Source: Pseudomonas sp. R5(2019) (GTDB lineage: Bacteria; Pseudomonadota; Gammaproteobacteria; Pseudomonadales; Pseudomonadaceae). Taken from it: a stretch of DNA of 64,000 bases. The position numbers were made by a program, and so were the translations under genes. The notes under the pieces were generated by a model. That model was not told where the DNA came from. It ran no database searches and was given only the letters and a program-made list of their open reading frames with translations. The number at the start of each line of letters is the position of its first letter. The stretch's first letter is position 1. Below, in pieces: positions 17,064 to 26,099 of the stretch. The DNA lies in contig NZ_JAAAMT010000022.1 of assembly GCF_009905435.1 (NCBI RefSeq), positions 19,101-83,100 on the forward strand, in the 5' to 3' direction.

Positions 17064-18034
17064 ACCCGCTCAACAACCGCCCGGTGTCCTCGCGAGTGCT
17101 CGATGCCGCCATCGCCTGGCAACTGTGCCTGGACGGCAGCAACGCCAGCGCGATTGAGCGAGCAGAATTCGAGAAGTGGTTTGCCGCCGATGAAGAACAC
17201 GCCCAGGCCTGGATGCAACTGGGCATGCTCGACCGGCGCTTCAGTGCCGCTGCCGGCCCTGCTCGCCAGGCGTTGCTGGAATCGCGCGCCGGGATTCGCC
17301 AGCGCCTGCGCAAAATGGGCAGCGGGGTTGCCAGTGTCGTGCTGGTCGGTGGCCTGACACTGGTGATCGGCGAGCACTATTTCCCCGTTGGGTACTGGCT
17401 GGCCGACCAACGCACCGCCACCGGCGAACAGCGCACCCTGCATCTGGACGACGGTACCCTGATCAGTCTCAACACCCACAGCGCCATCGACGTACGCTTC
17501 GATGACCAGCAGCGCCTGATTGTGCTGCAGGACGGCGAAATCTCCATCGAGACCGGGCACAAGGACGAACGTCCGTTTTTGGTCAAAACCCCCGACGGCA
17601 CCCTGCAAGCCCTCGGCACCCGCTTCCTGGTGCGGCGTGAAGACGACGGCACGCGCCTGAGCGTGCTGCAATCGGCCGTCGCCGCCCGCCCGCAGGCAAG
17701 CCACGACGAACGCATCGTCAAGGCAGGGGAGCAGGTGTTCATGCGCGAAAACGGCTTGAGCGCCAGCCTCGCCCTGACCCCGGGCGCCGATGCCTGGACC
17801 CGCGGCATGCTGGTGGTCGACAACGTGCGCCTGGCCGACCTGATCGAGGAACTGGGGCGTTATCGCAGCGGCCACCTGAGCGTCAGCCCGCAGGTCGCGG
17901 ACCTGCGCATCACCGGCAGCTTCCCCCTGACCGACACCGACCTTGCGCTCAAATCGCTGCTGCCGACCCTGCCGGTGCAGATCGAGCAACGCACGCCTTG
18001 GTGGGTCACGGTGATGGCCAAAAACACGCCGTAG
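17060..18034 (+). CDS. FecR-type anti-sigma / sigma regulator
   Basis: 324-residue single-pass inner-membrane protein. A DUF4880 N-terminal cytoplasmic part (residues about 8-55, FEKWFAADEEHAQAWMQLG) is followed by a membrane segment near residues 95-112 and a periplasmic FecR domain that receives the signal from the receptor's STN domain. The start is GTG at 17060 overlapping the sigma-factor stop; the ATG at 17030 is within the sigma gene. It is the middle gene of the sigma-FecR-receptor unit. Confidence 0.92.
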   Translation: MNPLNNRPVSSRVLDAAIAWQLCLDGSNASAIERAEFEKWFAADEEHAQAWMQLGMLDRRFSAAAGPARQALLESRAGIRQRLRKMGSGVASVVLVGGLTLVIGEHYFPVGYWLADQRTATGEQRTLHLDDGTLISLNTHSAIDVRFDDQQRLIVLQDGEISIETGHKDERPFLVKTPDGTLQALGTRFLVRREDDGTRLSVLQSAVAARPQASHDERIVKAGEQVFMRENGLSASLALTPGADAWTRGMLVVDNVRLADLIEELGRYRSGHLSVSPQVADLRITGSFPLTDTDLALKSLLPTLPVQIEQRTPWWVTVMAKNTP

Positions 18035-18041
18035 AATCTGA

Positions 18042-18059
18042 ATCGAAATTATTTTCGAT
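18042..18059. other. small hairpin between fecR and the receptor
   Basis: ATCGAAA-TTAT-TTTCGAT is a 7-bp AT-rich stem with a 4-base loop, 8 bases after the fecR stop. It may lower read-through or act as an operator in front of the sigma-dependent receptor promoter. Confidence 0.35.
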
Positions 18060-18129
18060 CAGCCCTATCACTTTTTCATTCTCGTGCGGCAAGGAGGCAA
18101 TAAGCACCGTTTCTCTCAGGAGTTGCCGC

Positions 18130-20547
18130 ATGTCCCGCGCCATCCAGACCCTTCTTCGCCCCAGCCTTCTGGCTGTGGCCATCGCGGTTGCCGCGCCGCT
18201 GGCCAGCGGCCCGCTGCTCGCCGCCGAACAGTCCGGCACCCGTAGCTACAATCTGCCAGCCGGCCCCCTGGCCAGCACCCTGAACCAGATCGCCAGCCAG
18301 TCGGGCCTGGCCCTGTCGCTGAACCCGGCGCTGGCCTCGGGCAAAACGTCTGCCCCCGTTCAGGGCCAATATGATGCCGTCGGCGCCTTGAGCGCTGCCC
18401 TGCGCGGCACCGGCCTGCAACTGCAACAGAGTGCCGCCGGAACTTTTACCTTGGCGGCAGTGCCGGAAGGGAGCCTGGCCCTGCCAGAGACCAGCGTGAA
18501 CGCCCGCCAGGACTCTGAAAGCGCCTGGGGCCCGACCACCGGTTACCTCGCCACCCGCACTGCCGCCGGCACCAAGACCGACACCCCGATCGTCGAAGCG
18601 CCACGCTCGATCTCGGTCATCACCCGCGAGCAGATGGACGACCGTTCGGTCCTCAACCTCAATGATGCCCTGCGCTACACCGCCGGGGTGCAAAGCAGCG
18701 GCTATGGCTCCGACTCCCGCGCCGACTGGCTGCGCGTGCGCGGTTTCGACCCGACCCAGTTCCTCGATGGCTTGCCATTGCCACGCGGCTCATTCGCCAA
18801 CCCCAAAGTCGAGCCCTGGAACCTTGAGCGCATCGCCGTGCTGCGCGGCCCGTCTTCATCGGTGTACGGCCAGACCCCGCCAGGCGGCATGCTCGACATG
18901 GTCAGCCGTCGCCCGGACGCCGAGAGCAGCCATGAAATCGAAGTGCAGGCCGGCAGCAACAACCACAAGCAGATCAACTTCGACAGCACCGGCAAGGTCG
19001 ATGATGACGGGCGCTTTCTCTATCGCGTCAGCGGCGTCGTGCGTGACAGCGGCGCCCCGGTCGATCACGTGCCGGACAAGCGCTACAACATCGCCCCCAG
19101 CCTGACCTGGAACATGGATGAAGACACCCATCTGACCTTCATTTCCCAGTACACCCGCGACGATACCGGCATCACCGGCCAGTTCCTGCCCCTGCAAGGT
19201 ACTACCCTGGATTCGGCGGCCGGCAAGATTTCCCACCACAAGAATCTGGGTGACCCGGACTGGGAATTCTACGACCGCACCTACTACGCGCTGGGTTATG
19301 CCTTCGACCACCGCCTGAATGACGTCTGGCAGTTCCGTCAGAACCTGCGTTACACCAAGAGCGATTTATCGTTCCAGGGCATCAACGTGGCGACCCTCAA
19401 CACCGTGGCCGATGACGGCACGGTCAACCGCGAAACCGGCATCGTCGATGAAGACATCAGCCAGTTCGCCGTGGACAACAACTTCCAGGCCGATTTCAGC
19501 ACTGGCGCCTTGACCCATACGCTGCTGCTGGGCCTGGACCATCAGCGCTCCAACACTCACTACCAATGGCTCTACGGCTTGAGCGGTTCGGTCCCGACCA
19601 GCAACGTGAACAACCCGATCTACGGCCAGGATTTTTCCAACGTGTCGTACTTCACGATGTACGACTACAACCAGAAAATTCGCCAGACCGGCCTCTACAT
19701 CCAGGACCAGATCGCCCTCGACAACTGGCGCCTGACCGTGGGCGGGCGTGAAGACTGGATTCACACCTCCACCGTCTTCCACAACAACAACGATGCCACC
19801 AGCACCGAGCGCGACAAGGCCTTCAGCGGCAACCTGGGCCTGAGCTATGTGTTTGAAAACGGCATCACCCCGTACCTCTCCTACACCGAGTCGTTCCAGC
19901 CGACCACCGGCGCCAGCGTCAAAGCCGACGCCTCGTTCAAACCGACCGAAGGCCGCCAGTACGAAGCCGGTATCAAGTACCAGCCACCGGGCAGCAGCAC
20001 CCTGCTGACCGCCGCCGTCTACGACTTGCGTCAGAAGAACGTGCAAGTGACGGAAGGCAACATCACCCGCCCGGTCGGCGAACTGCAGGTCCGCGGCCTG
20101 GAGCTGGAAGCCACCGGTAACGTCACCGACAACCTCAAGCTGGTCGGCTCCTACACCTATACCGACACCGAAATCCGCAAGGGCGCGGCCGCCGAACAAG
20201 GCAATCGCATGGCGCTGATCCCACGCAACCAGGCCACCCTCTGGAGCGACTACACCTGGCACGCCGGCGTGCTCGACGGCTTTGGCGTGGGCGCGGGTGT
20301 GCGTTATGTCGGCGACACCTACGGCAACACCACCAACACCGAGCTGGGCCACGTCGGTTCCTACACCATCTATGACGCCTCGGTGCATTATGACCTCGGT
20401 CGCCTGAGCAACGCCCTCAAGGGCGCCTCGGTGGCGGTGGATGCCAAGAACCTGTTCAACAAGGACTACCTGGCGTCGTGTGATGGTTACTGGTGCTACT
20501 ACGGTGACGAGCGCAACGTCGTGGCCAGCGTGAACTACACGTTCTAA
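18130..20547 (+). CDS. TonB-dependent siderophore receptor with STN signalling domain
   Basis: Outer-membrane ferric-siderophore transporter and transducer, 805 residues. It has a signal peptide (MSRAIQTLLR to about residue 35), an STN domain (about 40-110, YNLPAGPLASTLNQIASQSG), a plug (about 150-280, EAPRSISVITREQMDD and RGPSSSVYGQTPPGGMLDMV) and a 22-strand barrel ending in Phe (NYTF). AGGAG precedes the ATG at 18130. The STN domain plus the adjacent sigma/FecR pair shows cell-surface signalling. The plug resembles ferrichrome-type hydroxamate receptors, but the ligand is not determined. Confidence 0.93.
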   Translation: MSRAIQTLLRPSLLAVAIAVAAPLASGPLLAAEQSGTRSYNLPAGPLASTLNQIASQSGLALSLNPALASGKTSAPVQGQYDAVGALSAALRGTGLQLQQSAAGTFTLAAVPEGSLALPETSVNARQDSESAWGPTTGYLATRTAAGTKTDTPIVEAPRSISVITREQMDDRSVLNLNDALRYTAGVQSSGYGSDSRADWLRVRGFDPTQFLDGLPLPRGSFANPKVEPWNLERIAVLRGPSSSVYGQTPPGGMLDMVSRRPDAESSHEIEVQAGSNNHKQINFDSTGKVDDDGRFLYRVSGVVRDSGAPVDHVPDKRYNIAPSLTWNMDEDTHLTFISQYTRDDTGITGQFLPLQGTTLDSAAGKISHHKNLGDPDWEFYDRTYYALGYAFDHRLNDVWQFRQNLRYTKSDLSFQGINVATLNTVADDGTVNRETGIVDEDISQFAVDNNFQADFSTGALTHTLLLGLDHQRSNTHYQWLYGLSGSVPTSNVNNPIYGQDFSNVSYFTMYDYNQKIRQTGLYIQDQIALDNWRLTVGGREDWIHTSTVFHNNNDATSTERDKAFSGNLGLSYVFENGITPYLSYTESFQPTTGASVKADASFKPTEGRQYEAGIKYQPPGSSTLLTAAVYDLRQKNVQVTEGNITRPVGELQVRGLELEATGNVTDNLKLVGSYTYTDTEIRKGAAAEQGNRMALIPRNQATLWSDYTWHAGVLDGFGVGAGVRYVGDTYGNTTNTELGHVGSYTIYDASVHYDLGRLSNALKGASVAVDAKNLFNKDYLASCDGYWCYYGDERNVVASVNYTF

Positions 20548-20559
20548 AAGCTTCGCAGG

Positions 20560-20771
20560 CCCCAATGCCGGTCAGTTAAGCAATTGAACGACGCAACCCT
20601 TGTAGGAGCGGACCTGGCCGCGATGGGCTGCGCAGCAGCCCCGGCGATTCTGAAACCGCCGGCACTCGCAAGCTGATTCGCAGATGTCACAGGCCCAAGG
20701 GGCCGCTGCGCGGCCCATCGCGGCCAGGTCCGCTCCTACATGGATCTCGCCTTAACTGACCGGCAATGGGG
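20560..20771. mobile_element. 212-bp MITE-like element containing a REP pair
   Basis: Ends are 21-base inverted repeats (20560-20580 and 20751-20771) with one mismatch, built on GCCGGTCAGTTAAG. Inside are two inverted REP units (GTAGGAGCGGACCTGGCCGC type) around a unique core. No coding sequence is present. A second member is cut by the right end of the window. Confidence 0.65.
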
Positions 20772-20800
20772 CAAGCCCGCGAAAACGGCCTGGAGCCCAA

Positions 20801-21928
20801 ATGAAAAGCCACACCATTCGACGCTGGTCCTTCATCCACACCTGGACCAGCCTGATCTGCACCTTGTTCCTGCTGCTGCTCGCCCTCACCGGCCTGCCGC
20901 TGATCTTCCACCACGAGTTGGAACACATTCTCGGCGATGCCCCTGAACTCAAGGCAATGCCCGCCGACACCCCGCATCTGGACCTCCAGCAGCTGGTGCT
21001 CAAGGCCCAGGCCCATCGCCCCGGCGAAGTGGTGCAATACCTGGGCAGGGACGAAGACGACGCCAATGGCGTGGTCGTCATCATGGCCGCCACCGCGGGC
21101 GCCGACCCCAACACCTCACACACCTTCATGCTCGACGCCCGCACCGGCGAAACCGTTGAAATGCCTTCGGCCAACGGCGGCTTCATGCTGACCATGCTGC
21201 GCCTGCATGTGGACATGTTCGCCGGCCTGCCGGGCAAGTTGCTGCTGGCGTTCATGGGCCTGTTGTTTGTGGTCGCGATCATCTCCGGCGTGGTGCTGTA
21301 TTCACCGTTTATGCGCAGGCTGGAGTTCGGCACCGTGCGCCAGGCCAAATCCACCCGCGTGCGCTGGCTCGACCTGCACAACCTGATCGGCATGGTGACC
21401 CTGAGTTGGGCATTGGTGGTAGGCGTGACGGGCGTGATCAGCGCCTGCGCCGACCTGATCATCGCCGCCTGGCGCAACGAAAGCCTGGCCGCCATGGTCG
21501 CGCCGTACCGCGATGCGCCGCCATTGACCGAACGGGCTGCGGCCACTGCCCTGCTCGACATCGCCAGCGAAGCAGCGCCCGGGATGAAAGCGGACTTCAT
21601 TGCCTTCCCCGGCACGCGCTTTTCCAGCGAGCACCATTACGCGGTGTTCATGAAAGGCAGCACGCACCTGACCTCGCACCTGCTCACGCCGGTGCTGATC
21701 GATGCCAGCACCCTCAAGGTCACGGCCATCGGCGAGCGACCCTGGTACATGGACGCCATGGGCCTGTCGCAGCCGCTGCACTTTGGTGACTACGGCGGTC
21801 GGCCGATGCAGATCCTCTGGGCAGTGCTGGATGTACTGACCATCATCGTGCTCGGCAGCGGTGTGTATTTGTGGTGGGTTCGCCGTCGGGCAACTGCCAT
21901 TGTCGGCCGGACGGAGCTGGCCCGATGA
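20801..21928 (+). CDS. PepSY-associated TM helix family protein
   Basis: 375-residue inner-membrane protein with four predicted membrane segments (near residues 15-37, 145-170, 195-220 and 340-362) and PepSY-like periplasmic parts. Relatives lie beside siderophore receptors and some act as periplasmic ferric-siderophore reductases. GGAG lies six bases before ATG 20801. It follows the TonB receptor with only the MITE between, and it overlaps the next small gene. A role in releasing iron from the imported siderophore is inferred from context. Confidence 0.87.
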   Translation: MKSHTIRRWSFIHTWTSLICTLFLLLLALTGLPLIFHHELEHILGDAPELKAMPADTPHLDLQQLVLKAQAHRPGEVVQYLGRDEDDANGVVVIMAATAGADPNTSHTFMLDARTGETVEMPSANGGFMLTMLRLHVDMFAGLPGKLLLAFMGLLFVVAIISGVVLYSPFMRRLEFGTVRQAKSTRVRWLDLHNLIGMVTLSWALVVGVTGVISACADLIIAAWRNESLAAMVAPYRDAPPLTERAAATALLDIASEAAPGMKADFIAFPGTRFSSEHHYAVFMKGSTHLTSHLLTPVLIDASTLKVTAIGERPWYMDAMGLSQPLHFGDYGGRPMQILWAVLDVLTIIVLGSGVYLWWVRRRATAIVGRTELAR

Positions 21929-22098
21929 AGAAAAACGCGTCCACCTTCTGGCCGGTGTTCGGCATGCCGAGCCTGATCGCCGTGCTCGGCTTTGCCGGGC
22001 TGGTGACAGCGCTGCTGGGCGATGGCGGCTGGGATGTGCTGGCCTGGATCGGCCTGGGCATCCCGGCGCTACTCAGCTTGCGAGGTTTGTGCCGATAG
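21925..22098 (+). CDS. small membrane protein, 57 aa
   Basis: Starts ATGA, overlapping the stop of the PepSY gene, so it is translationally coupled. MKKNASTFWPVFGMPSLIAV begins the first of two hydrophobic segments (about 9-30 and 36-52) joined by a GDGGWD turn. Similar short proteins accompany PepSY reductases in pseudomonads. It is possibly an accessory subunit; no biochemical role is known to me. Confidence 0.8.
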   Translation: MKKNASTFWPVFGMPSLIAVLGFAGLVTALLGDGGWDVLAWIGLGIPALLSLRGLCR

Positions 22099-22154
22099 CA
22101 GGCGTCGCGCCTGATCCCCTACTATGGTGTTCTCATCCAGCCAGAGGGAACACC

Positions 22155-22787
22155 ATGTCCACCCCGAGCATGACCCTATTCCACTCCCCCGCCTCGCCCT
22201 TTGTGCGCAAGGTCATGGTGCTGTTGCACGAGACCGGCCAGCTTGACCGGGTGGCGCTGAAGACCATCGTGCTGAGCCCGGTCAACCCCAATGCCGACCT
22301 CAACCAAGACAACCCCGCCGGCAAGATCCCGGCCCTGCGCCTGGCCGACGGCACGGTGCTGCACGACAGCCGGGTCATCCTCGAATACCTCGACCAGCAG
22401 CACGTTGGTAACCCGCTGATCCCCCGTGAAGGCAGCGCCCGCTGGCGGCGCCTGACCATCGCCTCGCTGGCCGACGCGATACTCGATGCCGCAGTGATGA
22501 TTCGCTACGAAACCTTCCTGCGTCCGCAAGAAAAACACTGGGACCTGTGGCTGGACAATCAACAGGACAAAATCGAACGCGCACTCACGCACCTGGAACA
22601 GGACGCCATCGCCGAACTGAGCTCAGCCTTCGACATCGCCGCCATCAGCGTCGCCTGCGCGCTGGGCTATCTGGATTTCCGCATGCCGGACCTGGCCTGG
22701 CGCAAGCGTCATCCGAAGCTGGCCAAGTGGTTCGCCGAAGTCAGCGAGCGGCCGTCGCTCAAGGCGACCGAGCCGCCGGTGGCGTGA
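22155..22787 (+). CDS. glutathione S-transferase family protein
   Basis: 210-residue cytosolic GST. The N-terminal thioredoxin-like domain starts LFHSPASPFVRKVMVLLHE, has the glutathione-binding cis-Pro in KIPALRLADG and the D/ES motif in LHDSRVILEYL near residue 65. An all-helical C-terminal domain follows. ATG 22155 is preceded by AGAGGGAA. The class and substrate cannot be assigned. It is convergent with the RimB-like gene, 10 bases apart. Confidence 0.9.
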   Translation: MSTPSMTLFHSPASPFVRKVMVLLHETGQLDRVALKTIVLSPVNPNADLNQDNPAGKIPALRLADGTVLHDSRVILEYLDQQHVGNPLIPREGSARWRRLTIASLADAILDAAVMIRYETFLRPQEKHWDLWLDNQQDKIERALTHLEQDAIAELSSAFDIAAISVACALGYLDFRMPDLAWRKRHPKLAKWFAEVSERPSLKATEPPVA

Positions 22788-22797
22788 GTTCAGCCGA

Positions 22798-23298
22798 TCA
22801 GCACTCCGGCTTGCCGGCCGTAAACCGCCGAGCCGGGTTCACCGCCGCGCCAAACTCACGCAACGCCTTGGCACCGATCAGCAGCGGGTAGTTGAAACTG
22901 CTGCGGTCGGTCAGGTTGACCTCGACGGTGCGCTTGACCCCGCCCAGACACAGTTCCAGGTCGACCACCGGGCGCTTGGCCACTTCGGCGCCTTCACCGT
23001 CTTCGTCTTCATCGGCGCGGCTTTTGATTTTGCTGATGCGCGCGATCTTGTGTTCGTAGACTTTGCCATCGGCATCCTTGGTCGCCAGGCGGAAGCGCAC
23101 CCAGTCGTCGCCATCGCGGGTAAAGCGCTCGATGTCTTTGGCCGACAGCGATGCGGTCAGGGCGCCGGTGTCCATCTTGGCTTTGAGGGTTTCGCCGATT
23201 TCCGGCAGGCCGATGTATTCGTAGCGGCCATAGAGGGTCGGCTCGGCGGCCATGACTGGCAGCGCCAGCACAGCTAACAGTGCAAGAAGGGCTTTCAC
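22798..23298 (-). CDS. RimB-like retropepsin-fold protease (DUF785/zinc protease family)
   Basis: 166 residues with a Sec signal (VKALLALLAVLALPVMAA, cleavage near residue 20), so periplasmic. The catalytic aspartate motif MDTGALTASL places it in the retropepsin-like family annotated as ATP-dependent zinc protease; the exported relatives are not well characterised. The start is GTG at 23298 with GAGGAAG upstream. Longer frames upstream are out of register with the signal peptide. It is divergent from the acyltransferase gene. Confidence 0.85.
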   Translation of the reverse strand: MKALLALLAVLALPVMAAEPTLYGRYEYIGLPEIGETLKAKMDTGALTASLSAKDIERFTRDGDDWVRFRLATKDADGKVYEHKIARISKIKSRADEDEDGEGAEVAKRPVVDLELCLGGVKRTVEVNLTDRSSFNYPLLIGAKALREFGAAVNPARRFTAGKPEC

Positions 23299-23491
23299 GT
23301 GCAATGACTTCCTCGGAAATAAGAATGGGCGCCCGACGTTAGACCCGGGATGTGGGAATCGTTCGCCGACGAAAAACCCAGTGTATCGGACAATTCGTAA
23401 AACTTTTGTAGGACCGGTCCCGCCCTCGGGTTTGGCGCCGCGCCCTTCCCTGCTTATCATTGCCCACCGACAAAAACTCAAGAGTTTGCTT

Positions 23492-24382
23492 ATGCGCCGC
23501 CTGCTCACCGGCAGTTTCACCACCCTGCTGCTTCTGCTCAACACGCTGGTACTGATCGGCCCGCTGCTGGCGTTTGCCCTGCTCAAGCTGGTCTTGCCGG
23601 GGCGTTACCGCGATGACGCCTCAAAGGCCGTGATGTGGATTGCCGAGACCTGGGCCGAGGTCAACAAACTGATCTTCGCCCTGTGCATCCCCACCCGCTG
23701 GGAGGTACGCGGTGCCGCCAGCCTGCGCACCGACACCTCCTACCTGGCCGTCTGCAATCACCAGACCTGGGTGGATATTCCGGCGCTGATCCAGTCGTTG
23801 AACCAGCGCACGCCGTTCTTCAAGTTCTTCCTGAAAAAGGAGCTGATCTGGGTGCCACTGCTGGGGCTGGCCTGGTGGGCGCTGGACTACCCGTTCATGA
23901 AGCGCTACAGCAAGGCCTTCCTGCACAAGCACCCCGAGCTCAAGGGCAAGGACCTGGAGATCACCCGCCAGGCCTGTGAGCTGTTCAAGCGCCAGCCGGT
24001 GACGGTGGTCAACTACCTGGAAGGCACCCGCTTCACCCAGGCCAAGCATGACGCCCAGCGCTCACCGTTCAAGCACCTGCTGCAGCCCAAGGCCGGTGGC
24101 GTGGCCTTCGTGCTGGCGGCCATGGGCGAGCAACTGGATGCGCTGCTGGACGTGACCCTGGTGTACCCGGGCGATTCGCCTCCGGGTTTCTGGAACCTGC
24201 TGTGTGGCGATGTCTCCAGCGTGATCATCGACATTCAGGTGCACGAACTGGACCCGGCCCTGTGGGCCGGTGACTACGAAAACGACCCGGTCTTCCGCCA
24301 GTTCGTCCAGGACTGGGTCAACCAGCTCTGGAGGCAAAAGGATCAGCGCATCGACGCCCTGCGCGCCGAGCTCAAGCCTTAA
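23492..24382 (+). CDS. 1-acyl-glycerol-phosphate acyltransferase-like (PlsC/YihG) protein
   Basis: 296-residue membrane-bound acyltransferase. An N-terminal hydrophobic segment (residues about 5-35) precedes the acyltransferase motifs: NHQTWVD (HX4D) near residue 90, FFLKKELIWVP, and EGTRF near residue 178. It resembles E. coli YihG, which esterifies lysophosphatidate in phospholipid synthesis. The final TAA overlaps the stop of the opposing DUF2780 gene, so the two genes converge with no spacer. Confidence 0.88.
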   Translation: MRRLLTGSFTTLLLLLNTLVLIGPLLAFALLKLVLPGRYRDDASKAVMWIAETWAEVNKLIFALCIPTRWEVRGAASLRTDTSYLAVCNHQTWVDIPALIQSLNQRTPFFKFFLKKELIWVPLLGLAWWALDYPFMKRYSKAFLHKHPELKGKDLEITRQACELFKRQPVTVVNYLEGTRFTQAKHDAQRSPFKHLLQPKAGGVAFVLAAMGEQLDALLDVTLVYPGDSPPGFWNLLCGDVSSVIIDIQVHELDPALWAGDYENDPVFRQFVQDWVNQLWRQKDQRIDALRAELKP

Positions 24383-24975
24383 CCGCCCAGGCCTGCGGCC
24401 ACTTCAGTGCCCAGGCCGCCCACGCCCCAGATATTGCCCAGGTTCTGCAGCAGCGAGGCGCCCACGCCCTGCTGGCCCAGATACTGGAGAATCAGCGGGG
24501 CGAACTGGCCGATCATTCCGATCTGCATCCCCAACGCGTCAAAGGCCTTGTTCAGGTCGTCCTTGTTCTCCACACCGCCCAGCGCCTGGCTCAAGGGCGA
24601 CTGCTCGCCACTGCCCTTGCCCAGCAGCGCGCCGAGGCCAATGAGGCCACCCAGGGCATTGTCGCCCGAGAGCAGGTCCAGGCCCGGCACGGCCTTGCTC
24701 AATTGCGAATAGTCATCGCCGCTCAATTGATTCCTGGCCAGGCCCAGCAACGCGCCGGTGCCGCCCACCGCCTGCTGCGGGGTGATCTGCAATTCGCTGC
24801 CCAGGGTATTGAGCAAATTCGCCGATGCCGGCGCCGCACTGACCGCTGCGCCATCCTGATTGTTGCCCTGCATGGCCGAAACCGTGTTGGCCGCATCGCT
24901 CAGATTGAAAGCAAAGGCCGAGCTTGCGGCCAGCGCCATCAAGGATGCCAGGGCGAGGGGACGGGTAATCTTCAT
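24379..24975 (-). CDS. exported DUF2780 (VcgC/VcgE) protein
   Basis: 198 residues with a clear Sec signal peptide (MKITRPLALA to ASSAFA, about residue 23). The mature part is rich in Gly, Leu and Gln, with a helical repeat-like stretch GGTGALLGLARNQLSGDDYS and QFAPLILQYLGQQGVGASLL. This is the DUF2780 pattern; the function is unknown. GAGGT precedes the ATG at 24975. Its stop codon overlaps that of the acyltransferase gene. Confidence 0.85.
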   Translation of the reverse strand: MKITRPLALASLMALAASSAFAFNLSDAANTVSAMQGNNQDGAAVSAAPASANLLNTLGSELQITPQQAVGGTGALLGLARNQLSGDDYSQLSKAVPGLDLLSGDNALGGLIGLGALLGKGSGEQSPLSQALGGVENKDDLNKAFDALGMQIGMIGQFAPLILQYLGQQGVGASLLQNLGNIWGVGGLGTEVAAGLGG

Positions 24976-25072
24976 GAAATGACCTCGTAAGCCGGGAACG
25001 GCAAGAAACAGCGGTTGGACTGGATGGAGGGGGGAATGTTCCCGCGCCGGGCAAATGGTGTACACGATCGAA

Positions 25073-25196
25073 TGTAGGAGCGGACCTGGCCGCGATGGGC
25101 CGTGAAACGGCCCCGGCATTGTTCGTTCCATCACCGTTCTTGATCCCATAATTTGGGGCTGCTGCGCAGCCCATCGCGGCCAGGTCCGCTCCTACA
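25073..25196. repeat. BIME (paired REP)
   Basis: TGTAGGAGCGGACCTGGCCG and its inverse flank about 60 bases. It fills most of the 372-base gap between the DUF2780 gene and the next small gene. Confidence 0.85.
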
Positions 25197-25232
25197 ACGA
25201 CCGCGCTTGCCCACGAAGCCTCTGACCCTCCC

Positions 25233-25262
25233 TTGCCTGTATCAGGATCTGGCGTTTATAGT
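25233..25262 (+). promoter_or_regulatory. promoter of the 86-aa small gene
   Basis: TTGCCT (25233-25238), 18 bases, then TATAGT (25257-25262). The following GCCCCGTCG is shared with the promoter/leader of the neighbouring small gene at 25726-25980. Confidence 0.55.
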
Positions 25263-25347
25263 TTGCCCCGTCGTCCACATGGCGGCCGGGTTTGGCGACT
25301 CGCAATCACAGAGTGCAAATGATCTCCAACCCAACAGAGAACTTCAT

Positions 25348-25608
25348 ATGCCTCAATACATCCCCCTGACCGACATCGATCTGGACACCCCTGCCCTGAT
25401 GATCGACAGCCAAGCGTCGCTTGTCAGCATCCATGCCACCGCGCTGTACCGAATCCGTAGTGCGACACAAATGATGGAAAGCCTTGCCCGTACCGAAATC
25501 ACCCACGTCGACGGCACCGACCTGCAGCATATTGCTCAGGCGGCCACGATGTTGCTGCGCGATGGGTGTGATCTGCTGGATGTGCTGGGCCGGCAGTTGA
25601 AAGCGTAA
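25348..25608 (+). CDS. small Pseudomonas protein (DUF3077-like), 86 aa
   Basis: MPQYIPLTDI begins an acidic, mostly helical 86-residue protein. The C-terminal pattern AATMLLRDGCDLLDVLGRQL matches AYLLLQDGGEVLDAVRWRL of the convergent neighbour, so the two are distant paralogues. It belongs to a class of short proteins found in many copies in Pseudomonas, for which I know no function. The start at 25348 leaves a roughly 85-base leader after the predicted promoter. An in-frame reading upstream runs through the BIME and is not used. Confidence 0.75.
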   Translation: MPQYIPLTDIDLDTPALMIDSQASLVSIHATALYRIRSATQMMESLARTEITHVDGTDLQHIAQAATMLLRDGCDLLDVLGRQLKA

Positions 25609-25676
25609 TACAGAAGGGGCTGCTTAGGGGCGCTGTAAGCCATCACCCCTAGCGTGGATCAAGATCGGCATCCGGG

Positions 25677-25714
25677 GCCGCGATGCGGCCCTTCGCGACT
25701 GAAGTCGCTCCTAC
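25677..25714. repeat. degenerate REP
   Basis: CGCGATGCGGCCCTTCGCGA followed by GTCGCTCCTAC is a REP remnant between the two convergent small genes. Confidence 0.5.
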
Positions 25715-25725
25715 CGCCTGGACCG

Positions 25726-25980
25726 TCAGGTCAATCGCCAGCGCACTGCATCCAGCACCTCTCCCCCATCCTGCAACAACAGATAAGCCACATCCGCCAC
25801 GGCACTGACATCACGGCGTTCCATCGCATCGGCATTGAGGCACGACAGGCTGATCATCAATTCCTTGGTGGTCTTGATTCGCAGATCGGTATAGGCGAGA
25901 AGGTCTTGCAGGGTTGCGTCCGGGTTGATGAGCATCACCGGGACTTTGGTTGTTTCAAGTGGTGAAATAGGGTCAGTCAT
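25726..25980 (-). CDS. small Pseudomonas protein (DUF3077-like), 84 aa
   Basis: Paralogue of the 86-residue protein at 25348, starting MTDPISPLET. The central helix and the ending LLQDGGEVLDAVRWRLT are the shared part. There is no signal peptide or membrane segment. It has a promoter (TTGCAT-N18-TATAGT) with the same layout as its paralogue and a GC-rich leader with clear hairpins. Function unknown; the shared promoter and leader suggest common control. Confidence 0.75.
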   Translation of the reverse strand: MTDPISPLETTKVPVMLINPDATLQDLLAYTDLRIKTTKELMISLSCLNADAMERRDVSAVADVAYLLLQDGGEVLDAVRWRLT

Positions 25981-26099
25981 TCAAGGCTCCAAAAGCTGTT
26001 AAGCCGCCCATAGGTACGAATACCTGCAGGCAGTGGCTGATGCACCTTAAGTTTTTCGGGCTTGCACTCCCGGCCGCTGATTTTGCAGCGACGGGGCGA
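25981..26099 (-). ncRNA. predicted structured 5' leader of the 84-aa gene
   Basis: On the minus strand the leader contains CGCTG-CAAAAT-CAGCG (26090-26075) and AGGTA-TTCG-TACCT (26025-26012), a hairpin with a stable tetraloop. The latter is enclosed by AGCC...GGCT pairing. The piece TCAGCGGCCGGG also occurs, as TCAGCGGTCGGG, in the leaders at 47064 and 48403. Confidence 0.5.

Noticed and set aside
25153..25347. N-terminal extension of the 86-aa protein
   Set aside because: The extension would translate the BIME, promoter and leader; the ATG at 25348 gives the family-like length.
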